Source: Shewanella piezotolerans WP3 (GTDB lineage Bacteria > Pseudomonadota > Gammaproteobacteria > Enterobacterales > Shewanellaceae). Taken from it: a DNA stretch of 64,000 bases. The notes under the pieces were generated by a model that saw only the letters and a program-made list of their open reading frames with translations, ran no database searches and was not told the DNA's origin. The first letter of the stretch is position 1. Every line of letters starts with the position of its first letter. The stretch is taken from assembly GCF_000014885.1 (NCBI RefSeq), contig NC_011566.1:4214501-4278500 (forward strand), in the 5' to 3' direction. Shown piece after piece: positions 1-8,359 of this stretch. The position numbers and the translations under genes are program-made.

Positions 1-42
1 CTGAATCGCTGTTTAACCGGAGCGCTGCTGGCGCTATATTGA
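1..42 (+). CDS. Possible 3' end of an upstream gene (partial)
   Basis: Frame 1 stays open from the window edge to a TGA at 40-42 and encodes 13 residues, rich in Leu and Ala. It ends 10 bases before the response-regulator start, so it may be the tail of a gene in the same operon. It is too short to identify, and chance cannot be ruled out. Confidence 0.3.
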   Translation: MNRCLTGALLALY

Positions 43-52
43 GGTAGGTTTT

Positions 53-739
53 TTGAGTAAAGCTAAAATACTCATCATTGAAGATGACAAAGAGATCTCG
101 CGCCTAACCGCCATGTACCTCGAAGCTGAAGGTTACAGCACACATATTATTGCTGATGGCGCTAAAGCCAAAACAACGGTTCATCATGAGCAACCAGATT
201 TTATCATTCTGGACTTGATGTTACCTGGACTCGACGGCGTGTCAGTGTGTAAACAGCTGCGCCAATTTTATCAACACCCCATACTGGTTTTGACGGCCTG
301 CAGTGATGATATCAGTGAAGTCAGCTTACTTAAGCTTGGCGCTGATGACTACTTGACCAAGCCCGTCAGGCCCCATGTTTTGCTTGCGAGAATCGAGAAC
401 CTTCTACGTCGCTACCAATTTACGGCGCAAGATAGTAAGCAACTTCAAGTCGGTCAATTAAAGATAGATACTAATAAGCAGCAAGTCAGCTGCAATGGAT
501 TAATCCCCGCTCTTACGACCGCAGAATACGAGATGTTATTATTACTAGCGACCCACGCAGGTAAGATTGTTTCAAGAGAAGATTGTTGCCGCGCCTTAAG
601 AGGGATCAATTATGACTTCAATGACCGTTCTGTTGACATGCGGATCTCAGGGCTTCGTAAAAAACTCAATGATGATGCACTCCCCTACCAGACCATTTTG
701 ACCATACGTAATAAAGGGTACATGTTGAGCAATGGCTAA
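53..739 (+). CDS. OmpR-family response regulator
   Basis: DNA-binding response regulator of 228 residues. The receiver domain has the acidic pair D11/D12, phospho-acceptor D54 in a DLMLPG context, T81 and K103 (LTKPV). A winged-helix OmpR/PhoB-type effector domain fills about residues 130-225, ending in the usual R-x-KGY wing. The start is TTG, supported by GAGGTAGG a few bases upstream. Its stop overlaps the start of the next gene, a histidine kinase, by 8 bases, so the two are probably translationally coupled. The kinase should phosphorylate D54. The stimulus and target genes cannot be read from the sequence. Confidence 0.93.
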   Translation: MSKAKILIIEDDKEISRLTAMYLEAEGYSTHIIADGAKAKTTVHHEQPDFIILDLMLPGLDGVSVCKQLRQFYQHPILVLTACSDDISEVSLLKLGADDYLTKPVRPHVLLARIENLLRRYQFTAQDSKQLQVGQLKIDTNKQQVSCNGLIPALTTAEYEMLLLLATHAGKIVSREDCCRALRGINYDFNDRSVDMRISGLRKKLNDDALPYQTILTIRNKGYMLSNG

Positions 740-2108
740 GTACCTCCCTCCGCTATTTACGCGGCTTTATTTAAGTTTATTAACGGCAATATTTGCAAGC
801 ATTCTGCTCACTTTCTATTTGAGTGAGCAGTTTCTTCAGCGTAGCGATGTTGTCGATTTCTATGAAGATAGCCTGCAAGTATTTATTGACGTCAGCTCAT
901 ATCTGCAGCGAAATGGACAAACTGCAGAGCAACTGTTCAAAGACGATACAGTACTAGATCCTGAGTTTGAGATCCTCTGGCAGAAAAACTGGGATGCCAA
1001 TGCCGATTGTGAACATTGCAAGTTTTTGAGCGTTATTGCCAATACAGCTATATACCAGTTATCCGATGAACAGCTATTGGCAGTCTATCCTCTGCAGCAA
1101 AGCGAAGAGGTTATTTTAATCTCCGATAAACCAGCGAATAGTTCGATTTTCTCAGGGGATCGCAGGCAACAAAATAGCAGTCTTATCACCTTGTTCCGCA
1201 ACGACCCCTCTGAGTTTATTCCCTATTTATTGCTACTCATTGTCATCATTTCATTAGGCACTACACTCTACTTTTCGGTGAGACGACTACAAAAGCAGAT
1301 TAACCAATTAGTAAAAGTAAACCAAGAATTTGGCAGAGGGGAGCTCAGTGCTCGTGCCCAAAAAAATTATACTGAACCGGTGAATGAATTGGCGCAGAGC
1401 TTTAACAGAATGGCCGATGCCATTACGGAAACGGTGAGCGAGAATCAAATTTTTGCCCAAGCAGTGCCTCACGAAATGCGCACACCTTTGAGTCGTATTC
1501 AACTTGCAACGGGGTTACTGCGACAACGAAAGTTAAAATGTGAGGAGTTAGTGCTACTTGATAATATCGATGATTACATCGATGACATCGAAAAGTTAAC
1601 TCGTCAGGTGCTCACTTTCTCAAAGCTAAATTCGATATCAAACCAGTGTGACCATCAAGCTAAGCAATGTATAAAACTTGACGACTTTCTGCAGGGGCGG
1701 ATTAAGCGTCTAGTCGTCGACAACAACTTAAGCATCAATCTAAACCTGCAAGCGCTGCAGCTGGAATGCGATCCAGCCTATTTACGCTTGATATTTGATA
1801 ACCTTATTAAAAATGCACTTCAGTACGCAGCAACTCATATAGAAGTTAACCTCAAAGTCAGCCCAAAAAACCTTATCATGCTTACCGTTGATGACGATGG
1901 CCCCGGAATAGACAATCTACAATTTGAAACCATTTTCCAGCCTTTCTCTCGACTAGACAAAAGCCGTAACCAAGAGACTGGGGGTTTAGGCTTAGGTTTA
2001 CCTATCGCAAAGGCGGCAACTCGGCGTATTAATGGGCACTTATTTGTCAGCCATAGCCACTTAGGTGGCGCTCGCTTTAGCTGTCAATTACCCTTAAAAG
2101 TGCCCTAG
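732..2108 (+). CDS. Sensor histidine kinase
   Basis: Inner-membrane kinase of 458 residues. A first membrane helix (about 11-31) and a second (about 163-183) enclose a periplasmic sensor region of about 130 residues, which carries a CEHC motif near residues 93-96. A HAMP linker follows, then the H box with H247 in the motif PHEMRTPLSRI. The C-terminal ATPase domain has an N box (DNLIKNALQYA), G1 (DDDGPGID) and G2 (GGLGLGLPIA). It overlaps the response regulator and is its partner. The Cys pair in the sensor domain could bind metal or be redox-active, but that is only an inference. Confidence 0.93.
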   Translation: MAKYLPPLFTRLYLSLLTAIFASILLTFYLSEQFLQRSDVVDFYEDSLQVFIDVSSYLQRNGQTAEQLFKDDTVLDPEFEILWQKNWDANADCEHCKFLSVIANTAIYQLSDEQLLAVYPLQQSEEVILISDKPANSSIFSGDRRQQNSSLITLFRNDPSEFIPYLLLLIVIISLGTTLYFSVRRLQKQINQLVKVNQEFGRGELSARAQKNYTEPVNELAQSFNRMADAITETVSENQIFAQAVPHEMRTPLSRIQLATGLLRQRKLKCEELVLLDNIDDYIDDIEKLTRQVLTFSKLNSISNQCDHQAKQCIKLDDFLQGRIKRLVVDNNLSINLNLQALQLECDPAYLRLIFDNLIKNALQYAATHIEVNLKVSPKNLIMLTVDDDGPGIDNLQFETIFQPFSRLDKSRNQETGGLGLGLPIAKAATRRINGHLFVSHSHLGGARFSCQLPLKVP

Positions 2109-2188
2109 CCAGACTGATGCTTCGCCACAATACCTGTGTGATTGAACTATAATTAGGACAACTGTCATACGCTGAAAGGGGTTACACT

Positions 2189-2668
2189 ATGACTATGTCA
2201 AATCGATTAAATCAGTATCTAGCCGCCAATGAGGTTAACTACGAACTGGTCCCTCACCGCCACAGCAAAAACTCGCTCAGTTCAGCTATTGCCGCCAATG
2301 TCGCAGCTCCACTATTGGCTAAAGCTGTGATATTAGAAGACCACGAAGGCCGCAAGATCATGGCTGTACTTCCCGCCAACCACAAAGTCAGCTTGCGCTC
2401 TCTCGGAGACAAACTCAACCGCGACCTGCACCTGCTTAAAGAAACGCAGATCTACCCTATGTTTAAAGATTGCGAGCATGGTGCAATCCCCTCTTTAGGT
2501 GGAGCCTTCAATCTGGAAGCCGTTTATGACGATCTATTAGTTGAGGCTAAAGAGATCTATTTTGAGGCAGGAGATCACAGTAACTTGGTTCACATGAGTA
2601 GAAAGTCTTTTATTCAACTGATAAAAGATGCAAAACATTTACGATTTAGCTACCAAAGTGTCCATTAG
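2189..2668 (+). CDS. YbaK/ProRS-editing-like aminoacyl-tRNA deacylase
   Basis: Stand-alone YbaK-like domain of 159 residues. Proteins of this family remove wrongly attached amino acids from tRNA. The sequence shows the family's conserved lysine (K45 in LLAKAVIL) and a GAIPSLGG loop matching the GxxxP motif. AAGGGG eight bases upstream supports the ATG at 2189, although a second ATG two codons later is possible. A TATAAT-like hexamer at 2148-2153 suggests a promoter of its own. It could edit Ala-, Cys- or Ser-tRNA; the sequence does not say which. Confidence 0.82.
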   Translation: MTMSNRLNQYLAANEVNYELVPHRHSKNSLSSAIAANVAAPLLAKAVILEDHEGRKIMAVLPANHKVSLRSLGDKLNRDLHLLKETQIYPMFKDCEHGAIPSLGGAFNLEAVYDDLLVEAKEIYFEAGDHSNLVHMSRKSFIQLIKDAKHLRFSYQSVH

Positions 2669-2749
2669 AAATTAGCTTAACCCTCAAAGTGACACTAAGT
2701 ACTCTCTGGTGCGCATCGCTCAGCGATACTCAAAATAAGGAGGCCTGTT

Positions 2750-3814
2750 ATGCCACGTTCAGGTACTGCTGCACTTTTATTCACTACAACTTTGCTTGTA
2801 GCCGTTAATATCAATAACGCTAACGCTAATTCTGTTAAAAAGTTATCTATCTCCGCTCAAGATGGGTTTAATCAAGCGCCTGTAATTACCGTCTATTCGA
2901 GTAACGGCGAGCGCTGGGATAAAGTTGACAAGACCAAAATTAGTCAGTTCTCCATCAATTTAAAAGCAGAGTGCAAGTATGAAGGAAAGGGCAATAAAGC
3001 CTATAAGGGCAGAATGAGTGTCTCTGGTTTTTCACTCGTAGGCGACAGTGCAGAACCTGCTAATTTTTTGATCCCTCACAGTAATGAAGCCTCTGGAAAT
3101 TATAGTTATACTCAGGGGCAAAATCTCAGTCCCAGCGAGGTGTGTAACGATGAACTGAACAAGCGCTTATCCTCACAGCCAACACTAAGCAAGTACCATA
3201 TACTAGCAAAAGGCTTGAATGTTAATTACCCAGCGGCCTTTACTGTAGGTTATCATTTAACATGTAAACCCACGGGCTTAGGCTTTACCGACAGCGCGTC
3301 AAAAACCACCCAAGTAAATGCTAAAATCGCCTGCCTAGCTTCAGCTATAGCCGAAACAAAAATACCTAAACCTAAGCCTAAAACTGCCACCGCCATGTTG
3401 TTACCGCTGATAAAGAGTATTAAATTTAAAGCCACTCCTAGCACCTATAAAGGCAGCTGCCCTTCGGGTATCAAATTTAATGGCAGCATTAGCAGCAATA
3501 ACGCTGGAACGGTAAAATATCGCTATGTAAGCCATGACGCAAAAGTGTCGCCAACCTTCACCTTGAAGTTCAACAAAGCAAGTACCCTCGCCGTGCGAAA
3601 TTGGCACCGCACGGTCTCAAAACCTGAGGCGAGTAGCACTTTAGCTGTTAAAGGGGCCAGCTCCAATAACACGATTTCTGGCTGGTATCGTCTAGAAGTC
3701 CTAACGCCTGATACCAAGGGGAAAGTCACTGCAAAATACCAAGTAGAGTGTATCGAACCCACGCCCAGCCGCGCTCAGATAAAAAATGAGCCGCTTAGCC
3801 CCAGCCATGAATAA
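2750..3814 (+). CDS. Secreted protein of unknown function
   Basis: A 354-residue protein with a Sec-type signal peptide (first ~27 residues, ending NANANS), so probably periplasmic or exported. It is rich in Lys, Ser and Thr. A Cys-containing region spans about 50-200, then a Pro/Lys linker near 205-215 (KPKPKT), then a second domain. The second domain has two Cys (GSCPSG and a C-terminal VEC), a KYRYVSHD-type strand and a GWYRLEVL segment, which suggests an all-beta fold closed by a disulfide. I recognise similar C-terminal domains in other secreted bacterial proteins but no function. AGGAGG just upstream supports the start. Confidence 0.75.
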   Translation: MPRSGTAALLFTTTLLVAVNINNANANSVKKLSISAQDGFNQAPVITVYSSNGERWDKVDKTKISQFSINLKAECKYEGKGNKAYKGRMSVSGFSLVGDSAEPANFLIPHSNEASGNYSYTQGQNLSPSEVCNDELNKRLSSQPTLSKYHILAKGLNVNYPAAFTVGYHLTCKPTGLGFTDSASKTTQVNAKIACLASAIAETKIPKPKPKTATAMLLPLIKSIKFKATPSTYKGSCPSGIKFNGSISSNNAGTVKYRYVSHDAKVSPTFTLKFNKASTLAVRNWHRTVSKPEASSTLAVKGASSNNTISGWYRLEVLTPDTKGKVTAKYQVECIEPTPSRAQIKNEPLSPSHE

Positions 3815-3829
3815 CCAACAGCTTATGCT

Positions 3830-4048
3830 TCAGGTATTAGCGGGTTCATCTAAATAACGCAGTATATCTCCTGGTTGGCAAGAGAGGTGCTGGCAAATCG
3901 CCTCCAGGGTAGAGAACCTAATTGCTTTGGCTCTGCCGGATCTGAGGATCGAAAGGTTCTGCGGTGTAATACCAATGGCTGCAGCTAGCTCGATTGATTT
4001 CATCTTGCGTTTTGCCAGCTGGACATCAAGCTCAATAACGATTGCCAT
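3830..4048 (-). CDS. Small HTH regulator (Xre/YozG-like)
   Basis: A 72-residue Cro/C1-type helix-turn-helix protein. The core runs AIGITPQNLSILRSGRAKAIRF, followed by the family's usual TLEAICQHLSCQPGDIL. It starts one base after the stop of the DUF2975-like gene, so the two are co-transcribed and probably coupled. Small regulators of this type are very often found beside DUF2975 membrane proteins. Its target may be its own operon. Confidence 0.88.
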   Translation of the reverse strand: MAIVIELDVQLAKRKMKSIELAAAIGITPQNLSILRSGRAKAIRFSTLEAICQHLSCQPGDILRYLDEPANT

Positions 4049-4049
4049 A

Positions 4050-4610
4050 TTAAATTGTTAGCTCTTGCTCTGATTGCAAAATTAGCCCCTGCCGCATTAC
4101 TTCGGCGATAACGATGATAATAAACCCTACCAATAACATTGCAATATCGTTCTCCCCGAAAGTAATCGACCGTGTAAGAACAAGATCAGCATACAGCTCA
4201 TTCATGCTTAAAGTGAGCAATGGAGGATAGATTATATTTAGTACAAACTGTCCAACCATCGTCCAGCCCAAATATCTAAAACAATTGATATTAGCGAGCT
4301 CAAATACCTTCCCCTGCTGATATAGGCTAAACAAACGTAATAATATCCAGTTAATGAGTAACAATGGAACCAACTGCATTACGCCTAATAACAACACTTC
4401 GTTGAAGCCACTTTGTGCAAGTTGCTCAGCCAGAGGCTCCCAATTGCCTGTGACTTCAAGCCCTAGCCAAGCTTTCATGGCACCTTCTGCACCTAAAACA
4501 ACATGGTGATCTTGGTGCCACACACCTACTCCCAAGCTCAATAACATCGATAGCAAAGTAAAGTAAAGCCCAAACTTGACGAGCAAGCTCAATGTTTTAA
4601 TTCGATTCAT
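4050..4610 (-). CDS. DUF2975-like integral membrane protein
   Basis: A 186-residue protein with four predicted membrane helices (about 12-32, 75-95, 112-135 and 155-175), resembling the DUF2975 family. Members usually pair with a small Xre-type regulator, as here. Its ATG overlaps the hydrolase stop in an ATGA arrangement. The role of the family is unknown; a membrane signal passed to the adjacent regulator is plausible but unproven. Confidence 0.78.
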   Translation of the reverse strand: MNRIKTLSLLVKFGLYFTLLSMLLSLGVGVWHQDHHVVLGAEGAMKAWLGLEVTGNWEPLAEQLAQSGFNEVLLLGVMQLVPLLLINWILLRLFSLYQQGKVFELANINCFRYLGWTMVGQFVLNIIYPPLLTLSMNELYADLVLTRSITFGENDIAMLLVGFIIIVIAEVMRQGLILQSEQELTI

Positions 4611-5473
4611 AGCACTTCACTCTCTGCCGCTAAAAGCACACCTTTAACAAAGGTTTGGTACTTTGTAGAAAAAGATTCTGACTTTATGGCATTGCCATGA
4701 CCTTTACCTTCAACCACAAACAGCTGCTTAGTGTTAGTCACTGCGTGCTGATATAAGCTTTCAGACAAACTAACAGGGGTGGTTTTATCATTTTCACCAA
4801 CCATTATTAATAACTCGCCAGTATAGTGCTCAATGTTGGCAAGATTATCTACACTAGCGAGCTCTTCACTAATAGTCAGGTCAATAAACGGCGCCGCGTA
4901 CCAAGGCACTCGCGCATCAATCATTTCCTTTGCTGTCGTTGTTGAACCTTCCAACACCAACCCCGATACAGGCCGTTGTTTTGCGAGACTACCTGCAATT
5001 ACGCTCCCTAAAGACAGCCCATGCACAATAATGGGCAGTTCAGCTAAATTTGGCTGTGAATCTACATAGTCATATATATCAACAGCATCAGTTTGTAGTG
5101 CACTAATACTTGGCAAGCCCATACTCATGCCATAGCCACGATGATCCATTATCAACAAGTTGTTCTCAAATTGGCTCAGTATCTTTGCCAATTCTCCCCC
5201 CTGTGACTCGAGTCTAAATTGATTACCACCAAAGTAGATCAACGTAAAACGAGCATTGGGCTGTGTAATGAGGGCGCCGCTTAATTCTGTACCATCTGTC
5301 GCTTTCAATTTGATGAACTCAAGGGTTTGCTGCCGCTCCCAAGTATCAATAGCTTCTTGAGTAATTGAATCATCAGGGTATAAAAAATGTTTCTCGGTGA
5401 TCGAAATAGACTGACAAGCAGGCAGTAGTATTAACCCTACACAAAACATGACCAAATTTGCAGTGTGTTTCAT
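4607..5473 (-). CDS. Alpha/beta-hydrolase lipoprotein
   Basis: A 288-residue protein with a lipobox (LLPAC, C20), so it should be lipid-anchored after signal peptidase II cleavage. It then has an alpha/beta-hydrolase fold like the BAAT/YfhR-type hydrolases. The nucleophile elbow is GLSLGS with S154, the acid is probably D229 (GENDKTTP), and the base is H259 (GKGHGN). A DHRGYGMS motif precedes the elbow. AAGGAT lies before the ATG. It is the first gene of a three-gene operon with the DUF2975-like protein and the HTH regulator. The substrate is unknown; an esterase, thioesterase or peptidase activity would fit. Confidence 0.85.
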   Translation of the reverse strand: MKHTANLVMFCVGLILLPACQSISITEKHFLYPDDSITQEAIDTWERQQTLEFIKLKATDGTELSGALITQPNARFTLIYFGGNQFRLESQGGELAKILSQFENNLLIMDHRGYGMSMGLPSISALQTDAVDIYDYVDSQPNLAELPIIVHGLSLGSVIAGSLAKQRPVSGLVLEGSTTTAKEMIDARVPWYAAPFIDLTISEELASVDNLANIEHYTGELLIMVGENDKTTPVSLSESLYQHAVTNTKQLFVVEGKGHGNAIKSESFSTKYQTFVKGVLLAAESEVL

Positions 5474-5763
5474 TTAACATCCTTATTTAACTCAAGCTAA
5501 TTTAGTTGAGAACCTACCCATCAAATCACCCCTAGTCAATCATTAATTATCGATAAACGATAATTGCATATACCGAATTAATAAAGAAATCTCGGCTAAC
5601 ACCAATAAAGCGTTGAAAACTTGTGAGTAGTAATACAAACAAATAGTTCATAGAATCAATGAAGTAGATGTATAAAAAATAAAAGTAAAGACGCGTCATT
5701 GATATCACGTTTCATTGCGACGAGAAATTTTCATGAAAGGGGGGAAGATTTAGGGCGATTAAA

Positions 5764-6082
5764 CTTTCGAGCTTAGTTTTTCTCAAATTCATACTATTAG
5801 GGCAAGGCTTTAGTGATGGAATGTAAACTCACTAAATAAAGCTTATTACGCTGTCATGTTGTCATGTTGTCATGTTGTCATGTTGTCATGTTGTCATGTT
5901 GTCATGTTGTCAAAAATCACAGCACTGAAGCGTACCCGAAAGGCATACTTCTCGGCTATTTTTACTATCTTGTAGCTTATTTGGGGAGAATGACTAAACA
6001 GCATAGCCTATGCATTGTCAAAATGGTCAAAATCGTCAATAAACTGCGACAAAAACGACCATGAAAGATAAGCAGCCCCTAA
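5764..6082 (+). repeat. Dispersed intergenic repeat, copy A
   Basis: This stretch aligns by eye with 11360-11636. Shared blocks include TTTCGAGCT, CAAGGCTT-AG-GATG, ACCCGAA, GGCTATTTT, GAGAATGACTAAAC, CATAGCCT, CAATAAACTG and CCCCTAA. Copy A has an octamer expansion in its middle and a decayed inverted repeat. It ends inside the stop codon of the AbrB-like gene on the minus strand. It fills most of the gene-free region 5474-6078; I see nothing else definite there. The open frame across it comes from the octamers and is not taken as a gene. Confidence 0.65.
5852..5912 (+). repeat. Tandem octamer repeat (TGTCATGT, about 7.6 copies)
   Basis: Perfect head-to-tail copies of the 8-base unit TGTCATGT run for 61 bases with no interruption. 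They lie inside dispersed-repeat copy A, at a place where copy B has only one GTCAT. A perfect array of this length should be prone to slippage and so could vary between isolates. No gene reads through it convincingly. Confidence 0.95.
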
Positions 6083-6285
6083 GCATCCTCTTCGTGCATA
6101 TACCCTTCAATTAGGGCGATTTGCTCAGCCTGTAGATCATTGCTATTTCTGAGCCGGTAGCTGCCATGCCCCATCTTCTCTAAGCTGATATTATCACCAG
6201 CACCTAAGTGTAATTGCTCGACGATCTCTTGAGGTAATTCCAGCCCTAACCCTTTGCCGACATTTTTGATTTTAAGCTCAGCCAT
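6079..6285 (-). CDS. AbrB/MazE-like DNA-binding protein
   Basis: Taken from the internal ATG at 6285 this is 68 residues. It begins MAELKIKNVGKGLGLELPQEI, the swapped-hairpin AbrB/SpoVT fold of antitoxins such as MazE and VapB. The C-terminal part (LQAEQIALIEGYMHEEDA) would be the region that contacts a toxin. The frame stays open up to 6321, so the start is uncertain. No toxin gene is adjacent: upstream lies the ToxS-like gene and downstream the dispersed repeat. It may be an orphan antitoxin or a plain regulator. Confidence 0.72.
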   Translation of the reverse strand: MAELKIKNVGKGLGLELPQEIVEQLHLGAGDNISLEKMGHGSYRLRNSNDLQAEQIALIEGYMHEEDA

Positions 6286-6456
6286 ACCCATTATCCTATA
6301 TGTCCTACAGGCTAGCGACAAGATGAGTAGCTAGCATGCAAGATAGATCTCTTAATTCAAATTATAGTTGAATTAAAAAGAGTGACAAAAAGCATTGTTA
6401 GTTAACAAAAAAATCAAAGTGCTAGCCTAAACCTACCGCTAGCGCTGACTACACTC

Positions 6457-6981
6457 TTAACTCATAGTGACCAAACTACAGGCGCAGATATTAGTGCTTG
6501 GCAGAAAATACAACAGTGCAGTATTTTCTGCTTCATCACGGCTAACAATTTGTATTGTCAGGTTATGCACTCCCTCCTTGGTGATATTCCGGCTAGCAAA
6601 AGCCTCCAAATGTGTTGCATGAAGCGGCAGTGGTACATCGCTGTTATGGCGGATTAATTCACTACTCACAAGGTTAAGAATATAAGTATCTTTATCCTTG
6701 TTAGCGCTCAGTACATCGCCTTTCAAATGCAAGGTGGCAATGGGTATACCATCAGTGGTGAAGTAACGGTAGCTAATGCTGGCCGAACGTTTTTGCAACG
6801 CAAAATCAGCAATAAGTGAGTGATGTTCAATTTCGTGATTTTTCGGATTAGTTGACACTAATTCATTACGGCAAGAAAGTACTATATCAACCTCAGTGGC
6901 TTTTATATGCTGTAACACTATGATGCCGATAACGAGTATTAACAGCGCGCCACTAAGACCCACTTTGAGATGCTTAATCAC
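6457..6981 (-). CDS. Membrane-anchored periplasmic protein, ToxS-like partner
   Basis: Starting at the GTG at 6981 (GAAGAGG nine bases upstream) the product has 174 residues. One N-terminal membrane helix (about 5-24) is followed by a periplasmic domain of about 145 residues with CxC near the C terminus (NICACS). It overlaps the end of the winged-helix regulator gene by 8 bases; a TTG at 6999 would be a longer alternative. The arrangement of a membrane-bound winged-helix regulator followed by a small anchored periplasmic protein resembles ToxR/ToxS. Sequence similarity to ToxS itself was not seen, so the partner role is inferred from context. Confidence 0.7.
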   Translation of the reverse strand: MIKHLKVGLSGALLILVIGIIVLQHIKATEVDIVLSCRNELVSTNPKNHEIEHHSLIADFALQKRSASISYRYFTTDGIPIATLHLKGDVLSANKDKDTYILNLVSSELIRHNSDVPLPLHATHLEAFASRNITKEGVHNLTIQIVSRDEAENTALLYFLPSTNICACSLVTMS

Positions 6982-7780
6982 AGAGAGATACCTCTTCAAG
7001 CCAGTTATCTGAAATGAACTGCGGGCTCAAACTAAAATCAATGGTCTTAATGTTTCTCATCAATGTTTCACCACTCGCTGACTGCCCAAGCATTGATACA
7101 TTAAGCACCTGCATATCATTAGAAAACGCTAGGTTCACTTTTTGCCATGTTAAATGAGAGCAACGATTCAATGCTGCAATGACTTTTTCTTCAATAGGAA
7201 CCTCTTGGCGCAATCTTATGCGTGGCGATTCTAACCAAGTCAGTAGTACCTCTTCACCGTTATCTAATACGATATTGCGACTGTTTTTTATCGGTGGGTC
7301 AACATTCTCGAACAGTATGTATTGATGCATCGCAGTGACAACAGCAATGCAAGCTAACAAGAGGCCTACCACCGTTAACGCAAGGTATTTTTTTCTGGCT
7401 TTTGATCGCTTTGACCAACTTGCAGTGGGGACTTGAATATTGAGTCGATAACCTTTACGCGGTAACGTTTCAATAAGATCGGCATGCTGTTCGCCAAAGT
7501 ATTTTCGCAGCGTAAAAACCGCCTTAGCAACTGCTGACTCACTCATCACAGCGGTTTGTGAACCAGCACAGGCAAGCTGCCCTTTACTCATGACTTGATT
7601 AGGGTGGTTAGCGAGCTGCTCAAGTACCTGGCATTCAGTACGAGTTAGATGAAGTGAGCTTTGAGTTTCAGTGTTGAATAATTGGCTATTAGCAATATCA
7701 AACTCAAAGGTTTTTAACCGCATATCAATCGCGTCCATATAAAAGTCTAAAGCCAGTTTACTGGATTTAGGAGCCAACAA
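6974..7780 (-). CDS. ToxR/CadC-like membrane-bound regulator
   Basis: A 268-residue one-component regulator. The N-terminal OmpR-type winged helix (about 20-115) includes LTRTECQVLEQLANHPNQV and the wing ETLPRKGYRLN. A basic linker (KRSKARKKY) and one membrane helix (about 130-150) follow, then a periplasmic domain with two Cys (NRCSHL and the C-terminal SLCD). Such proteins sense periplasmic conditions directly and bind DNA while membrane-anchored. The longest frame starts at TTG; ATGs at residues 15 and 20 are alternatives and none has a strong ribosome site. It is divergent from the cytochrome/lipoprotein pair, an obvious candidate target. Confidence 0.85.
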   Translation of the reverse strand: MLAPKSSKLALDFYMDAIDMRLKTFEFDIANSQLFNTETQSSLHLTRTECQVLEQLANHPNQVMSKGQLACAGSQTAVMSESAVAKAVFTLRKYFGEQHADLIETLPRKGYRLNIQVPTASWSKRSKARKKYLALTVVGLLLACIAVVTAMHQYILFENVDPPIKNSRNIVLDNGEEVLLTWLESPRIRLRQEVPIEEKVIAALNRCSHLTWQKVNLAFSNDMQVLNVSMLGQSASGETLMRNIKTIDFSLSPQFISDNWLEEVSLCD

Positions 7781-8359
7781 ACCTTTAGCTAATCACAAAT
7801 TAGTCATAGCTCGCATAATTTGTTGACAACTATGCATTAGTTCTAACTAATGCCAATAATGTAGAACACGTCAATGTTATAGACCACTAATAAGCAATCT
7901 ACTTATCTAATTAATGTTAATACAAAACTAGGCTAACGTTTGACTATTAAATCTTCGCAAAATAAATCAGTAAAGAATTACAAGTCGATAATATAAATAT
8001 ATAACGATTCGACTCTTTATTAGATCTAGATCAATAAATACCAATGATAATAAGTAGGATAAAACCCTGTAATCAGTATTACGAACCAACAAAGCGCAAT
8101 ATAGAGAGATTTTATCTCACGACAACTCATAAAAAAGAGATAAAACATCAACAAAGCTATCTAGCCTCAACGCAGTTAAATTCCCAAAAATTACTTTGAA
8201 CTAGCTCCCACCGCTGTTTTTCACGTCTGTCATGCTTACCTCAAGCCAACGTAGCAAAGATATCTGGCAATAATTTAAACCAGTTATCAAGAGTCTGCAG
8301 CTAATTCAAAACGCTCAACCTAAGTATTGAGTGACTTATAAAAAATGGGACGTGAAACG
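7781..8359. promoter_or_regulatory. Divergent intergenic region with a perfect palindrome
   Basis: This AT-rich gap separates the ToxR-like gene from the diheme cytochrome gene and must hold the promoters of both. At 7834-7853 there is a palindrome with 9-base arms, GCATTAGTT and AACTAATGC, around a 2-base centre. It lies just downstream of a TTGACA hexamer at 7823-7828. The palindrome is a likely operator, but the protein that binds it is unknown. I see no gene or RNA in the rest of the gap. Confidence 0.5.

Noticed and set aside
5864..6064. A 66-codon frame across the octamer array
   Set aside because: Its N-terminal sequence is only the repeat translated, and it has no ribosome site or family.
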